NCBI GenBank assembly: GCA_003693705.1
Contig: RBZT01000122.1
Span: 1,297 to 61,591 of the forward strand
DNA: 60,295 nucleotides
Reading direction: 5' to 3'
From: Polymyxa betae
Lineage: Eukaryota > Endomyxa > Phytomyxea > Plasmodiophorida > Plasmodiophoridae
The notes beneath the pieces were generated by a model. It was not told the origin of the DNA and did not search any database. It saw only the letters and a list, made by a program, of their open reading frames with translations. This document shows positions 12,364-24,485 of this stretch, piece after piece. Numbering within the stretch: position 1 is the first letter of the stretch; each line of letters starts with the position of its first letter. The position numbers and the translations under genes were made by a program.

Positions 12364-14665
12364 TTATTCTTCCTCCTTTATCACATCAGCGCAAGGCACC
12401 TTGCCCGCCTCGCAGCATCGAAGGCGGTACTGCTCTTGGTCCTTTTTAAATCTAAAGTGTAATCCCTTAAGAATAGTGCCCGGTGGACAGTTGCTTTCTG
12501 TCCATGCTGGAAGAGACTCAGCGCTCTCCCAATCGGTTAGTCGGCATTGCCCAATTGCACTAAGGTCTGGCTGAGTTTTGTATGTACGTCAGATGTCAAG
12601 CAGATTTCTCACCTTGAAGCTTTCGCACATCGTAAGCTTACATACTCTTTCTGGAGATGATTTGAATTGCTAAACACCAGAATTTACGGCAGTTGCATTT
12701 TGATTCCAGTTAGATATTACCATTTGTGAGAAAGTCTTATTCCTGTAACAAGCTGTCCTCGAGGACATTCCATTACCGATTTCGTTTTCCGTTTAGGTTC
12801 CGTCCATTGGTTTGCAAACAGTTTCATGCTGGGGTCAACTATGTTGGTGCAGCCTATATCTACCAGACCCGTATAGCTTCTCTGCACCGTTACCAGTCAT
12901 CTGAAACTATCCTCAGACATCTTCATCACAAACCTTGAGAGGGAGTCGCCGATGAGAAAATCGCAATCCAGCCATGGCATCAGCATGTGGGCAAAATAGA
13001 TCTACAACATGATCCGGTGGGGCAGGCTTACTTCCTTTAAAACATTCGTGCCGACTTGTCCAGTTGCCGCTATAATGTACTCTTGGACATAGTGGATCCA
13101 GTTTCTTAGCTTCTGAGAAGAGTTGTTCACATTTAGCATTCGGAACGTGTTTACAAAACTCCTTGACTGCCATCGTGATTGCAGTTTTTAAATGTTCTGG
13201 CACGTGATAGTGCATTGGCTCCAGCTGAAATCTTCAAGGTAAAATCAGAATAAAAAGTTTTACGACAGCCTGCAACTGACCGGAGAAGAGCTGGATCGTT
13301 CGATGAATCTTTTAGCCTGATAAAGATTAAAGTGGGCCCCACATCAGAATCGAAAGCTACCATTGGTCAAGATTGGCTTCATGAGGAACTTTAGCGCCTT
13401 TGCTAATCAAAATGGTTGTCGTTCTTTTCTCCCCGAACAGTTTCGCCTGAATTTCAGATTTTAACGTTGAGCTTGAGCACTACTCTGTAAACGTCAACCG
13501 ACTAACTTCTAGTTCGAGCATCTCGGAAGTGATAAACGGAAATTCAGCAGGAACGGGGTCAAACTGCAACATCGAGAAGATTGATGCTGCCATATTTATG
13601 CTCATTCCTTTTCCTTCTAGATCACGAAATTTTGATTCGCTCATTTCATGGCGCAAGATCAGCTTTGTGCCCATTGACACCTAATCGAGAAGAAACAAGT
13701 CATAAAAAGTGGAAATCTGGAACTACTCCATACCTGAATTACGACATGAGTTCCGAATTCCTGAACACATCATAAATACAATGCTTAACACACAAACCCG
13801 AATAATATTACAAAGAAAAATGCATTAAAGGCGTCCACACATTCAGGATCGTGACTGTCATAAACCGAAGGCAGCTTTGAGAGGGCGTTTTCGAAGTTTG
13901 GAGTGAGTGGCGGTTTATCAGCATAAACATTGAGCCTTGCCGAGTACTGCATACAATCAGCAACTGTCTCGACGAACACGCTGCTGTAATTAGACATAAA
14001 CTAATAATATTAAGAAAAATAGAAGATGTGAAGCAACGAACCGACTTGTTCCATATCATTATATTCAGCATTAGCGCTAAACGGCGCCGCGATAAGAGAG
14101 ATGTTACCCGACACTGACAGTTTCAACTGTTCAGTGTATGTCTTCATATCGGTGATTCGGCTTGATTTAAACATCATGTCACAAGAGGGCGTCCTCATCG
14201 CATCGACTCCGAATGGGACTGAGGTCTCTTTATCGTCGCGATATTCAATCTAACAGAGTCAATATGCAGCATACTTATACCAGCTACAGTCAACCTTGAA
14301 TATGGCCGATTCTACACCATAATCGCTACCTAGAATGTTGTTAACAGATCGGTTTTACGTATTTAATCTCAAACAAACAAAACGTACCACTGCCTGGGTT
14401 CCCAGCTAGCAAATTGTACCTAGCACAATCAGATAAAGATAGAATCACAACGATGAGAGTGCATATACCCTCGTCCAAGAAAGCTCTGATAAGATTTTCA
14501 GTAGGCAATTACCATTATGAAAGATCTTACAAGATCTTGAAAGTGCCTCTTGACCGCATCTTTTGCATTGACGTCAGCGGGTTCTAAGGTTTCAATTTGC
14601 TTGTCGCTGGCATTCGTCAGCTGCACCAGCAGGAAGACCACGACGACTCGGCTGATCATTGTCAT
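12364..14665 (-). CDS. Secreted MACPF/perforin-domain protein with Cys-rich C-terminal repeats
   Basis: The ATG at 14665 begins a clear signal peptide (MISRVVVVFLLVQLTNAS). The middle contains MACPF landmarks: LTPNFENALSKLPSVYD (about 13870-13920) and, across an intron, FNAFFEEFGTH-like sequence leading into VSMGTKLILRHEMSE, which corresponds to the family's YGTHY...GG region. The C-terminal third is Cys-rich with repeat-like units, for example CPHA...GLRF, ECFKGSK, and a last unit CPPGTILKGLHFRFKKDQ followed by RLRCCEAG. It ends KEEE at 12364. The gene has many small introns. MACPF proteins assemble into membrane pores in immunity, parasitism or predation; whether this one makes pores is unknown. 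The C-terminal Cys/aromatic repeats recall the beta-rich C-terminal domains of apicomplexan perforin-like proteins, but this is only a resemblance. Confidence 0.8.
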
Positions 14666-15082
14666 TGAATCGCGACAATAAAGAATGAGGAGGGAGCAGG
14701 AGGGAGCAGGGCACCCTCATCCCTCTTACATGGTCTCATCTCACTCATTTCTGTATCATTAACCAAGTGACAACGGCCCAAAATAGGGCCCCTGCGATTG
14801 TTAGAGCAACCATCATTTTCCAGTCTCTATTGTCCAATGGTAAATGTTATGGAGAGAGAGAGTTGGGCGCTCATGTCTCGTTGAGCTTAAGCGTCACGCA
14901 GGCAGTGGAAAACGCTTCAACCAAGATTAGCATAAAAACAGACGTGACTCTTTGCTTGAGATATATTCGGAAGCATGAAGGTCATTAAACATCAGCGTTG
15001 ACCAATCATGACGAGCTAAAGAATATCAACGTCTTGTGGTCGGAAGAACCCAAGACGATCAGAATTCTAATCCCAGACTAAC

Positions 15083-15634
15083 ATGCAAACCGTTGCCGTG
15101 GTCCTAGGCTCTATCATTTGCTGGTGTTGCTTCTGCAGAACCATAGTACATGATCCTGAGATAATGGTTTATCCGACTTTAACAATTACCATGGCGAAGC
15201 TATTCACCACGTTAGCTTTGGTAGCACACACGACGCTTTGGATCGCCTACTTCATTCATCTGCCGCCTTGGGCCAGATACTTTCTCAATATCAGAGCGGA
15301 GCAGCTACCTCTGTACACAGGACGATACTTCCTCATCTTGGGGTCGTGCTCCGCACTCATTTTGGCAATCTTTTCAGAGATATCGTTCTACTATATTATC
15401 GGAACACTGACAATGTTCAGCATTCTTTCAACACTGATTACATGGCAATTCTCTCACGACGAGGACGAAGCGGGAGAGATGTCCCCGACACTGGTGGCCC
15501 AGTTCCCAATGACACTGACTAAGAAACAGAAAAAGAAACTTATCAAGACATTCTTCAGTTTCGGAATCGGATTGGCCGGTACACTCATTTCTAAATGGCA
15601 ACTTAACGCCATCCTCAAAATGAAGGCACAATAA
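15083..15634 (+). CDS. Hypothetical multi-pass membrane protein
   Basis: A single-exon gene of 183 residues with ATG at 15083 and stop at 15634. It has four or so hydrophobic helices (VAVVLGSIICWCCFC, AKLFTTLALVAHTTLWIAYF, RYFLILGSCSALILAIF, FYYIIGTLTMFSILSTLI), then an acidic linker (HDEDEAGE), a basic stretch KKQKKKLIK, and a final short hydrophobic segment. I do not recognise the family. The basic KMKAQ end could be cytosolic. It is convergent with the p24 gene, only 32 bp away. Confidence 0.7.
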   Translation: MQTVAVVLGSIICWCCFCRTIVHDPEIMVYPTLTITMAKLFTTLALVAHTTLWIAYFIHLPPWARYFLNIRAEQLPLYTGRYFLILGSCSALILAIFSEISFYYIIGTLTMFSILSTLITWQFSHDEDEAGEMSPTLVAQFPMTLTKKQKKKLIKTFFSFGIGLAGTLISKWQLNAILKMKAQ

Positions 15635-15666
15635 ACAGATTGTTGTAATGCTGTTTGAGTTTATAG

Positions 15667-16471
15667 CTAGTGTGCGGTACGTTTGTTTTCGAAGAAGCTT
15701 CGAAGATACCATATCTTCCAAATCGACACGCCAATAAGCATCTAGACAGGCTTGTGAGATACTGGTAAAGTAATTAAGAGAAAAGCTTACAATCGTCTCG
15801 AGAAGCCCCCACCAAAGGACACGGCTGTTTGTACTTTGGTTGGCTACAAAACAGTAATAAGCGACAAAAAAGAAATTACAGAAAGTATTGCCATACTGTT
15901 GGAAGCGACACGTTCACGAACTTTAATGTATTTCTGTTCGTCAGCAACCGCTCTTAAGGACTGACTCAGCATGCTGACTGAATTTGTCAACGGATCAAGA
16001 TGCTCTTTGAACATCACATTTAATGCATTAGGAGGTACTACGGAGACCAAAAAACTCACCGATTTTGGCGACTTCTTTGGACTGAAGCGCATTTCCAGCT
16101 GTTAGTTCCCAGGTGATGTGTTTCGCTGTTGTCTTTGACATGGTATTGAACCAGCAGATCTTATACATTCCAGGAACCTGGGCTGCCCAGCCGATACTCT
16201 CACCCGATGTACGGTCCTCCTCAAAGAGGACCTTTCCGTTCGGGTCATACACCTACGATATATATGAAAATGAAATGCTGATAGGGTGAATTGTATATAC
16301 CTTGAAGTTTGCATCGAGAAGGCCTCCGGCGTAAACATGCCAGGTCAGGTGACCTTTGTCTGCCTTCTCCAACGACTTGGAGACACAGAATGAGGCCCCT
16401 TCGTCGATCTGTGTGCTGAGGCCGACTACCAGAGCGGGAATGACCACGGCTAAGAGCAGAGCACTGCTCAT
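15667..16471 (-). CDS. p24 (emp24/gp25L) family ER-Golgi cargo receptor
   Basis: The ATG at 16471 begins a signal peptide (MSSALLLAVVIPALVVGLS). A GOLD domain follows with Cys residues in CVSKSLEKADKG and YKICWFN, and the typical VYDPNGKVLFEEDRTSGE strand. A coiled-coil segment (DPLTNSVSMLSQSLRAVADEQKYIKVRE) leads to the STNSRVLWWGLLETI transmembrane region, and the tail WYLRSFFENKRTAH carries the diphenylalanine and basic residues that p24 proteins use for COPII/COPI binding. Four introns of 45-60 nt fit this reading. p24 proteins cycle between ER and Golgi and help sort GPI-anchored cargo; PIG-T is encoded elsewhere in this window. Confidence 0.92.
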
Positions 16472-17351
16472 AATTGCAGAGCGATCACGAGAGGTGCTTA
16501 TCGGAAGTACAAACAAAGGAAGAGACAGCTGATAGGGGGCTCCGCCCTAACTCCGTCATTCAAAAGTCGATCTTCTGCAAAGTCGATTCCTTTCCATGCT
16601 GACAATTTCTCGGGTCTCATGTTGAAACTCTCGTGATCGGTACCTAACTGGACCTATGGGAATCGTACGGCTAAGTTCCAGGCCGAAAGTATGTCTATCA
16701 AGATTTCATCACTCTTTGCGATACATTTAGAACATGTCTCTTTCTCAATCGCCTTCATCTTCATTTTAGTAAGGCATCGTTGTTGATTCGGTTCACTAGT
16801 TTCTTGCTGGATTGGAATGTCCATTATAGATAGTCATAGAGTTACGACCGAAATGGAGAACTCGCTTCCAATCTCGGCAGTTGATGATATAGTTTTGCTC
16901 TATAAAAAATTCGTAACTGATTCATATGCAGGCTGTAGGCTTCCCAACATGTAGAAACCTAATTTGACCAAGACGAATCAGGTCGTTATGGCAAAAATGA
17001 AAATCACGCCAAGGTTTAACATGATAAGCTGACTACATATCATTGAGGACTCTGCCACCTAACGTAACTCAGCTCTCTGCCTTAATTGCAAGCCGGCGTC
17101 TCGATCATGCTTACAAGTTGCACATCCAAATGATGCGGCCTGCACTCTGTCAATATCGCAAGTCGCTCTGCTTCCTCTTAAAGATCATTCATGAGAGGCC
17201 TCGTTGCAGACTGAACACTCATCGCAGCCCTTGGCTTCGTTACCATCATCATAGCACTATTGTTTCAGTAGCTTGCATTTAAGGGCGATGATGAATCTGT
17301 CTCTCCAAGCATCCTCGACAGTCCCGGCTCTAGCTTATTCTTCTATTGACG
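16472..17351. other. Intergenic region upstream of p24 and the P-type ATPase
   Basis: Divergent gap of about 880 bp. A TATA-like CTCTATAAAAAA occurs near 16895. A plus-strand open stretch at 17043-17282 has no recognisable features. I see no gene. Confidence 0.4.
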
Positions 17352-20300
17352 ATGGAGCTTGCTCGTCGCGATTCGCCGTTTGAGATCACGGTCCAAACCG
17401 ACCAGCGCCCAGATGTAGAAATCCTGTACAGGACCTTGACTATTAACAATGCCTCACGACGCTTTCCCCAAGCGGCACCAATTCGTGCCCATCTGCTTCG
17501 CTCCAAGGACGTTTTTATCGGCTATTCAACCGACCCGAAACAAGGACTGTCGGAGGACGTCGCCAAGGAGAAATCGCAGCACGGCTTGAACGTCCTCAGC
17601 CCGCCTAAGACGAACTATGTGAAGAAGTTCGCCTCGTACATGTTCGGCGGATTCAATTCGCTGATGTGGTTGGCCTGTGTGTTGTCCATCATCTCATATG
17701 TGCCGCTGGGCGGGCCTGATGCCCCCTTCTTCAATCTCGGCGTCGGTGTTCTGCTAATGATCGTCATCGCTGTCTCGACATTCTTCTACGCTTATGTCGA
17801 CTGGAACGCCAGCCGGTAGTTTTCTTTTGTCTTGTTTTCTCGATCTATACCTGATTCATATATCTTCGATTTCCACATGCTTCTTCTCCGTTGATGTGTG
17901 ATTACGTTTTAACTACTTTGCCGTAGGATTATGAAATCCATCCAGAATCTGGTTGCCCAACAGGCCACAGTAATTCGTGATGGTCAGGAGCAGCGAATCA
18001 ACGCCGACCAGCTGGTCGTTGGTGACGTGGTCGTGCTAACCATGGGTCAGCGCGTTCCAGCCGACATCCGCCTGATCGATGTCTCTTCGGATCTGAAATT
18101 TGACCGGTATCGCCAATTTCGAAATATGTTTTGTTATCCTCGTTTTCCGTGCATTCCATGTCAAGGCCTGTGAGACTAAATCTGGGTTTAGGTCGTTGCT
18201 GACCGGGGAAAGTACGGCCGTCTCCGGGACCGTCGACCCCACCAGCGATAACCCCTTGGAGACGAAAAACATCGCGCTTTCGTCGACGTTCGTTCTGCGC
18301 GGGAGCGCTCGCGGCGTTGTTATACAGATCGGCGACAACACGGTCATTGGGTAAGCGTACAGCTCGATTTTGTAGCGATTGCGCTCTCGTTGTTCTTCTG
18401 AGTTTCGGCTGTCTCAACTCTAGCCTCTGCTTTTAACACCTATGATTGTTTGAGACGGATTTTTCCTGTTTAGTCGATCCCGACAGTTTATTTTTACTCA
18501 AAACTATCCTTAAATGTACTGATCGGTTTCATAGTCAAATCCTGAAGATGTCAGGCAAGCAGAAGGCAACAAAGACGCCCATCCAGGCTGAGCTGGACCA
18601 ATTCACGCTGGTTATCTCGTGCGTTGCCGCGTTCAGTTTTGCTACGGCAATGTTGGTCTGGGGCACCTGGATCCGCCGATCGTATCCGAACTATGCCACG
18701 GCTTCCGCCGCCATCATCAACGCCGTTGGCTGCCTTACATGTACGTGTTGTGCGGCTTTCATCTTCTGAAACATTTTTGGAAAGTTCTGTTCGTTTCTGA
18801 CACCGGTATACAGCATTCGTTCCGCAAGGACTGCCTGTTTGTTTCGCCCTGTCGTTAACGATTATCGCGCGTCGGATGGCTGCTCGGCAAGTTCTTGTCA
18901 AGAACCTGTCAACAGTAGAGACTTTGGGCTGCATGTCGGTCCTGTGCTCGGACAAAACCGGGACATTAACGGTGGGACGTATGGCAGTCCATAGCGCCAT
19001 GTTTCTCGATCGCATCGTGCCAGCTTCCGAACCTGGTAGCGACAAGCAGATTGGCGATGTTAAACAACACAGGTATGCAATGGCAACATTTTTCCTTTTG
19101 ATGTTGCCGTATGGCTTTCAAAGTTCGCTTTCTTTCCCCCTTTTCGCGCGACAAAGTTTTAACTGTTTCAAAATTACAGATCGGCTATGGAGGTGTTGCA
19201 CCTGAACGCTTCTCTCTGTAACGATGCGCGCTTTCTCCCCGGATCCGAACGTCTGCCAGCGCACAAGCGGGAGATCAACGGTGACGCCACCGATTCCGCT
19301 ATCCTTCGATACGCCGAGCAGCATCGGACTCTATTCCCCAGCTTGGCGCCGTACTCGACTCTGTTTACGATGGCGTTCAACTCCAAGAACAAGTTCATGG
19401 CGAAAATCGTTCGCCTCATGGATGAGGCGCCGCAGCTGTTGATCAAAGGAGCGCCCGATATTCTCCTGCGGGCCTGTACGTCCGTGCTGCGATCCGATGG
19501 GACAGAGATCGCGCTGGACGACGAAACTCGCGCCCAGGTCGATCGTATCCAGCACGACGCCAGCTCCCAGGGCCTGCGCGTACTGGCCCTGTGCCGGCGT
19601 TCGCTCGGCGACGTCTCGCTGCCGTTCGGCAACCAAGATGCCTTGGAGGAATGCGTCCTGGGCGAGATGCGCGACCTGACCCTGATCGGCATGCTGGCCC
19701 TGCGAGACCCGCCCCGGCACGATACGCTCGGTGCTGTCCAGACCATTCGACGGGCTGGCGTTCGTGTCTTCATGGTACAGTGTCCTCGCATCATGGGAAC
19801 TTGAAATTTAAAGTGCCGCAGGTTACGGGCGATTTCGAGCTGACTGCCTGCGCGATCGCGCGCCAGGTCGGCATCATCACGTCTGAACGTCTCTACCGTG
19901 TTTGCGACCTGGAACAGCTACAGCACGAATCGCCGCTGCCAATGAAAGTGCCAGCGTACGATCTACGACCCAAAACAGGTGACCCTACCCGCGCCATCGT
20001 TATCAACGGCTCGGAGCTGGATGGGTTGCACGACCGCGATTGGGACTTCATCGCGACCCGTTTTTCGGAAATGGTGTTCGCCCGTACCACCCCGGAGCAA
20101 AAACTGCTGATTGTTGAGCAACTCCGCTCTCGCGGTGATAATGTGGTCGCCGTTACAGGCGACGGGACGAACGATGCACCGGCGTTAAAAGCGGCTGATA
20201 TCGGTGTGGCAATGGGCGCTGGATCCGATGTCGCCAAAGAAGCGGCCGCCATGATTCTACTGAACAACGATTTCTCATCGTTAACGATCGGCATCGAGAA

Positions 20301-21262
20301 CGGTCGCCTGGTTTTTGAGAATTTGAAAAAGGTCATCATGTACTTGCTGCCAGCAGGTAACAAGTTATTCTCAGTTTGTTTTTCCGTCGTTCTGGAGGTT
20401 AATTTTTTGGATACATTTTCTTCCTGGCAAATTCTGAGCCATTTCAGGAAACTACTGTGAATGCATGGCGGTGCTGTCAAATGTCTTCTTCGGAATGGCG
20501 CTCCCGCTATCATCGTTTCTCCAGGTGCGTTTAGCAGTTTCATCCTTGCTCCTGAATTAGTTTCTATGTTTCCGTTTCTTTCTATCTTTCGGTTCCTTTC
20601 GTTGATCGAACGCAATTGCACAGGTTCTGTTCTGCGTCACGAACGATATCGCAATGTCCGTCTCGCTCATGTTCGAGCGGGCTGAATCGAATCTGATGGA
20701 GAGACCGCCACGCAACGCCCGCACGGATCGCCTCACCGATTGGCGCTTCTTCTTCCAGGTCTATTTGGTGATCGGGCCGATTCTCTGGCTAGGCTCCATG
20801 TTCATGTGGTTCATGTACATGGGCGAGCACGGCATTTCGATCCGCCAGCTGCTGTTTGCATATGACAAATGGACGGATGGCTGGGCCGGCAAGTCTGCCG
20901 CCGAGCTGGCCCAGACTGTGTCTGTTGGGCAATGCTGCTACTTCGTCTGCATGGCCATCTGTCAGTTCGGCACACTGCTGGCGATACGGAACCGGTCCGT
21001 CTCGCTATGGAACTCGAACCCATTTTCGGGCCCGCGAAGTAATCGCCTCATTTTTGTAACGATGCTCATCTCGATCACGGTCTGCCTTCTCACACTGTAC
21101 GTGCCGTGGCTGCAATCGCTCTTCGGTACCGCGCCGATCCCACTCAAATTCTGGCTGGTGCCATTCGCATTCGCCGCCGGCATCGTCATCATCGACGAGA
21201 CCCGCAAAAGCTTGGTGCGCGCTTTCCCCAAATCCGATCTCGTTCGGGTCTTCTCCTGGTAA
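17352..21262 (+). CDS. PIIC (Na,K-ATPase alpha-like) P-type ATPase with altered ion-site residues
   Basis: The ATG is at 17352 ([10 protein letters not shown]). All catalytic motifs are present: LLTGES (A domain), CSDKTGTLT (phosphorylated Asp), [21 protein letters not shown] and [21 protein letters not shown]-specific text includes KIM-like [62 protein letters not shown], and an end resembling Na,K-ATPase ([12 protein letters not shown]). The protein is roughly 1000 residues over about nine exons; donors and acceptors I checked join in frame (for example near 17817, 18114, 18351, 18735, 19773, 20355 and 20525). Two membrane changes stand out: M4 reads FVPQGLP where Na,K-ATPase has VPEGL, and M6 reads CVTND where it has IDLGTD, so the first Asp is absent. 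The M5 Glu appears conserved (CEC, 14 residues before ALPL). No beta-subunit gene is nearby. Confidence 0.93.
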
Positions 21263-21458
21263 ACAACAATACCTTAGTTGACGGTCATTGTCATAACAAT
21301 AAACAACACACTGTATTCCAATATTACATTTACATATGTTTCATAATCTTTAATGAGACTGAACATCGGAGTTGATTCACGATGAGTCACTGGGAACAGC
21401 ACGACAACGTGTCAATGGAAATAATCTCTGAACTTAATATTTAACTTAATCAACAACT

Positions 21459-22825
21459 ATGAGTGTATCGCTGTATTTAATTAGCCTCTTCCTGGCCGCT
21501 GTCGGCGTCAGCAGCCAAGTCGACTGGTCGTCAGCATCGCTCAGCGACATGTACGATAACTGTGAGCCGCTGTCCGCCGATTTCCAGGTTTGGTGGACGC
21601 TAGATCGCCCGTCGGGAACGATGTGGATGGCGCTCGAGTCCGACATTGACCACGACGAATTCATGGCGTTCGGTCTTTCGGGTGAACTCAACGCCCCCGA
21701 AATGATCGGCGCTGATGTCGTCGTCGCCGACTTCATGCTCGGTTCGGCCCGGGCTCGAGACTTTTACCTGCAGGACGCGCGCCCCTGCGACGAACAGCAG
21801 CGCAGCGGCGTCTGCCCCGATGCAGTCGTCGACGGCGGTCACGACGACGTCGCCTCCGTGTTCGGCGCCGAGTACCGCGACGCCTCCGGCCGAGCCACGG
21901 TCATACACTACTCACGGCCGATTCACGCGCGCGACCCGAAACTTGACCGCTCCTTCAACGACGGCCAGCAGACGATCGTCTATGCGGTCGGCGCCCTCGG
22001 TCCACGATCGTACCCGACCGGGCACCGGGTCGTGTCCACGGCCAAGAAGGCGATCGATTTCGGGCGCGAACGCGCCCAGAACTGCGCCCCGTTGATCGGC
22101 GTCGAACGATTGCGATCCGCATTAGTCGCGAAAAGCGACAGGAATGCGACGGCATTGGCAACCACAATGGCGGCAACGACGCCGATCCCAGTGGCGAGCA
22201 CGACGGTCCCAGTGATGGCCGCTATGCCGGCACCGCTGGTGGCGACATCCGGACGGACCCATTTCGCGCCTGAGACGGTCTCGGACCGCGTCCTGGTGTT
22301 CAGCCTGGGGCCGTCTGGGGTCGAACAACCCCCCGTCATCTACTACGTGAACGGGAAACCGTCACCCGTCCTCCAGCTGCAACGCGGCCTCAATTACACG
22401 TTCCAGATCATGACTGTAAGTTTGGCTTACGTTACCCCGCTTACGTTACTCGGTTTACGTTACACAGCATGACGATTTTTGTTTCCCGTTGTCTGATCAT
22501 GGAACTGTAGGGCCGGGAACAGAGCGAACCCATGTACTACCATCCGGTCGTGATCACGCCGCCGGCCGATGCCGCCGCGAACGCTACGACGCCCGACCCG
22601 ATCATCGGCCCGGCCAAGGGGCGCCTCTGTCTCTGGAGCTCGTCACTCAAACGTCAGGACGTCCCCAGCGATTTCGCGGCGTTCTCGCGATCGCTGGCGA
22701 TCTCCTGTGACCAGGGCCCGTACGACTACTTCTCGTGGACGCCGGACCACCTAACTCCGGATCGGCTCCAGTATTGCAGTCCGACCGATGGCTGGCTCGA
22801 TGGCACCATTCAGATCGCGGACTGA
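21459..22825 (+). CDS. Secreted DOMON-domain protein (Skeletor-like)
   Basis: The ATG at 21459 starts a signal peptide (MSVSLYLISLFLAAVGVSSQ). A DOMON domain follows: CEPLSADFQVWWTLDRPSGT, MWMALESDIDHDEFMAFGLSG, GADVVVADFMLGSARARDFY, and IHYSRPI/TIVYAVGALG. A low-complexity Thr/Ala/Pro linker (TTMAATTPIPVASTTVP) leads to a second beta-rich part, PPVIYYVNGKPSPVLQLQRGLNYTFQI, which resembles the cupredoxin-like module seen after DOMON in Skeletor-type proteins. One intron (about 22413-22509) follows QIMT. The product is about 420 residues, extracellular, without an obvious membrane anchor. DOMON domains bind heme or sugars; the ligand here is unknown. GC content is visibly higher than in the flanking genes. 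Confidence 0.8.
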
Positions 22826-22860
22826 TAGAAAAATATATCGAAAAAAAAACAATATTTCAA

Positions 22861-24276
22861 TCATCGCATATCGAACAGTTCGGGCAGGTCCAGTACGACC
22901 GGGGCATCCGCCCATCGACCGAAAGAGAAACAGGTGGCGGCGCCACCCACGACGGTGATGCGATCGGGTCCGGGGCCCAGTACGACGTCGTGTCCGATCA
23001 GAAGCCGTGCGGTGCGAAGATGCTCGCAGGCGGAGGCGCCGGCCTTGGTCCATTTCCGTGTGACGACGTTCAGCATGAAGAGCGGCGGCGCCCAGATGGC
23101 GGTGCTTGCAGCGCCGCCCACGATGATCAGGAAGGCGCTGTCGATAGCGACGGCAACGTGCGAGTAGACGGGCGGAGGGAGGTCACCGCTGACCTCGATC
23201 TGTCGCCATTCATCTCGATCTGAAAATACGGTTAGGTTCTAGGGTTTCTGACACCAACATTCTACCAAGGTCGTATTCGTAGAGAGCCGAGTCAGTTGCT
23301 CGGGCAGCGTTCAGATTGGTGAGACCTCCATATAGCAGTAGACGCCCATCGCACCACGACAGCGAATGCGAATGGCGCCCGCCTGGGGTTGAATCCTCCA
23401 AAGCCTCTGACAACAACCGCCACGAAAAATCGCCGAGATTCAACTGCCACCTGCGACAACCATTGAAATTAGACGCACAGACGCATGGAGGGCGGGGGCC
23501 AGTACGTACAGGTCGTCGAAGAGACGCGCTCCGGATCCGATCCCGCCGTGAACGAAGACGCGGCCGCCGGCCGGGTCGTGGGCCAGCGCATGCCGGTACC
23601 GCGGCTCCGGCCGGCGGTCGTGCTGGCCCGGGCAGTGCCAGCGCCACGTGTCCAGGTCGAGGACATACAGGACCATGGGCGAGGGCGCTAGCGGTCGGGT
23701 GCGGCCGCCGACCACGATCAGGGACCGGCGGCGCCACACCACAGATCGATGATGTTGCAGGGGCGGGGGCGCGACCTGCCCGTCGTACTGGTCCACGACG
23801 GTCCAGGCAGCGGCAGCAGCGTCGTCATCGGCGCGCCGGGCGACCGACGACTGTCGCCGGCCGTCGTACCCGCCGAAACACAGCAGCGCCGACCCGTCCC
23901 GATGCCAGGTGGCGAACTGGCGCAGCGGGCCAGTATCGCCTGGCAGCAGCTGCATCTGATTCGCGGACAAAGTTCGCCCCCCAGACCCGGCTGCCGTGAT
24001 TGGCCCATCATCATGACCATCGCTCCACGCAGATCGGAAACGAATTGTTTTACATTGCTCGGATGGGATCTCGATGTTGGGTGGTTTTATTGTGTCGATG
24101 ACATCTAGGGCAGAATTGGGGTCGTGGGGCGTCTACGACCGGCGTTGGGGTCAATGGCGGTCAAGTGTGAGCTGTGAGCTGGAGACCACCGAGGTCATGG
24201 TGCGCCGCAGGACCGGCTTGGTATCGCCGGCGCTCGGACCCGATAATGGCGACGGGTACTCCGAATCCAAGTCCAT
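22861..24276 (-). CDS. Kelch-repeat beta-propeller protein
   Basis: Several kelch units are visible: LLCFGGYDGRRQS, LIVVGGRTRPLAPSPMVLYVLDLDTWRWH, RHALAHDPAGGRVFVHGGIG with FDDLYVL, HSLSWCDGRLLLYGGLTNL with YEYDL, AVAIDSAFLIIVGGAA, and RITVVGGAATCF. Each has the paired glycines and spaced Tyr/Trp of a kelch blade. The ATG at 24276 (MDLDSEYPSPLSG) is the likely start. The junction between this N-terminal piece and the first kelch exon (around 24120-24150) is not resolved. The stop is at 22861, 36 bp from the convergent DOMON gene. One intron at 23220-23265 contains a telomere-like AAACCCTAGAACCTAA tract. No BTB or other partner domain was seen. Confidence 0.8.
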
Positions 24277-24485
24277 ATCTGTGCTCTTATTCCGCCGTAG
24301 AACGTATTGCTGGAAATCCTGAGAATACCGTAAAACTTGCCATATTGACGGACGTTGAAAACGAAACCAGAATTTTGTCACATTAACGCATAAAATTGAC
24401 ACAGTCAAAACTTCAAAATTTCCAAAAAAAACACGTTACCCTTAGATTCATAGAGAGATCGAGTTTAGATTTGAACAGGACCGTC

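Noticed and set aside
22735-23223. 162-codon plus-strand open frame
   Set aside because: Antisense to kelch exons with clear blade motifs; a shadow of GC-rich coding sequence.
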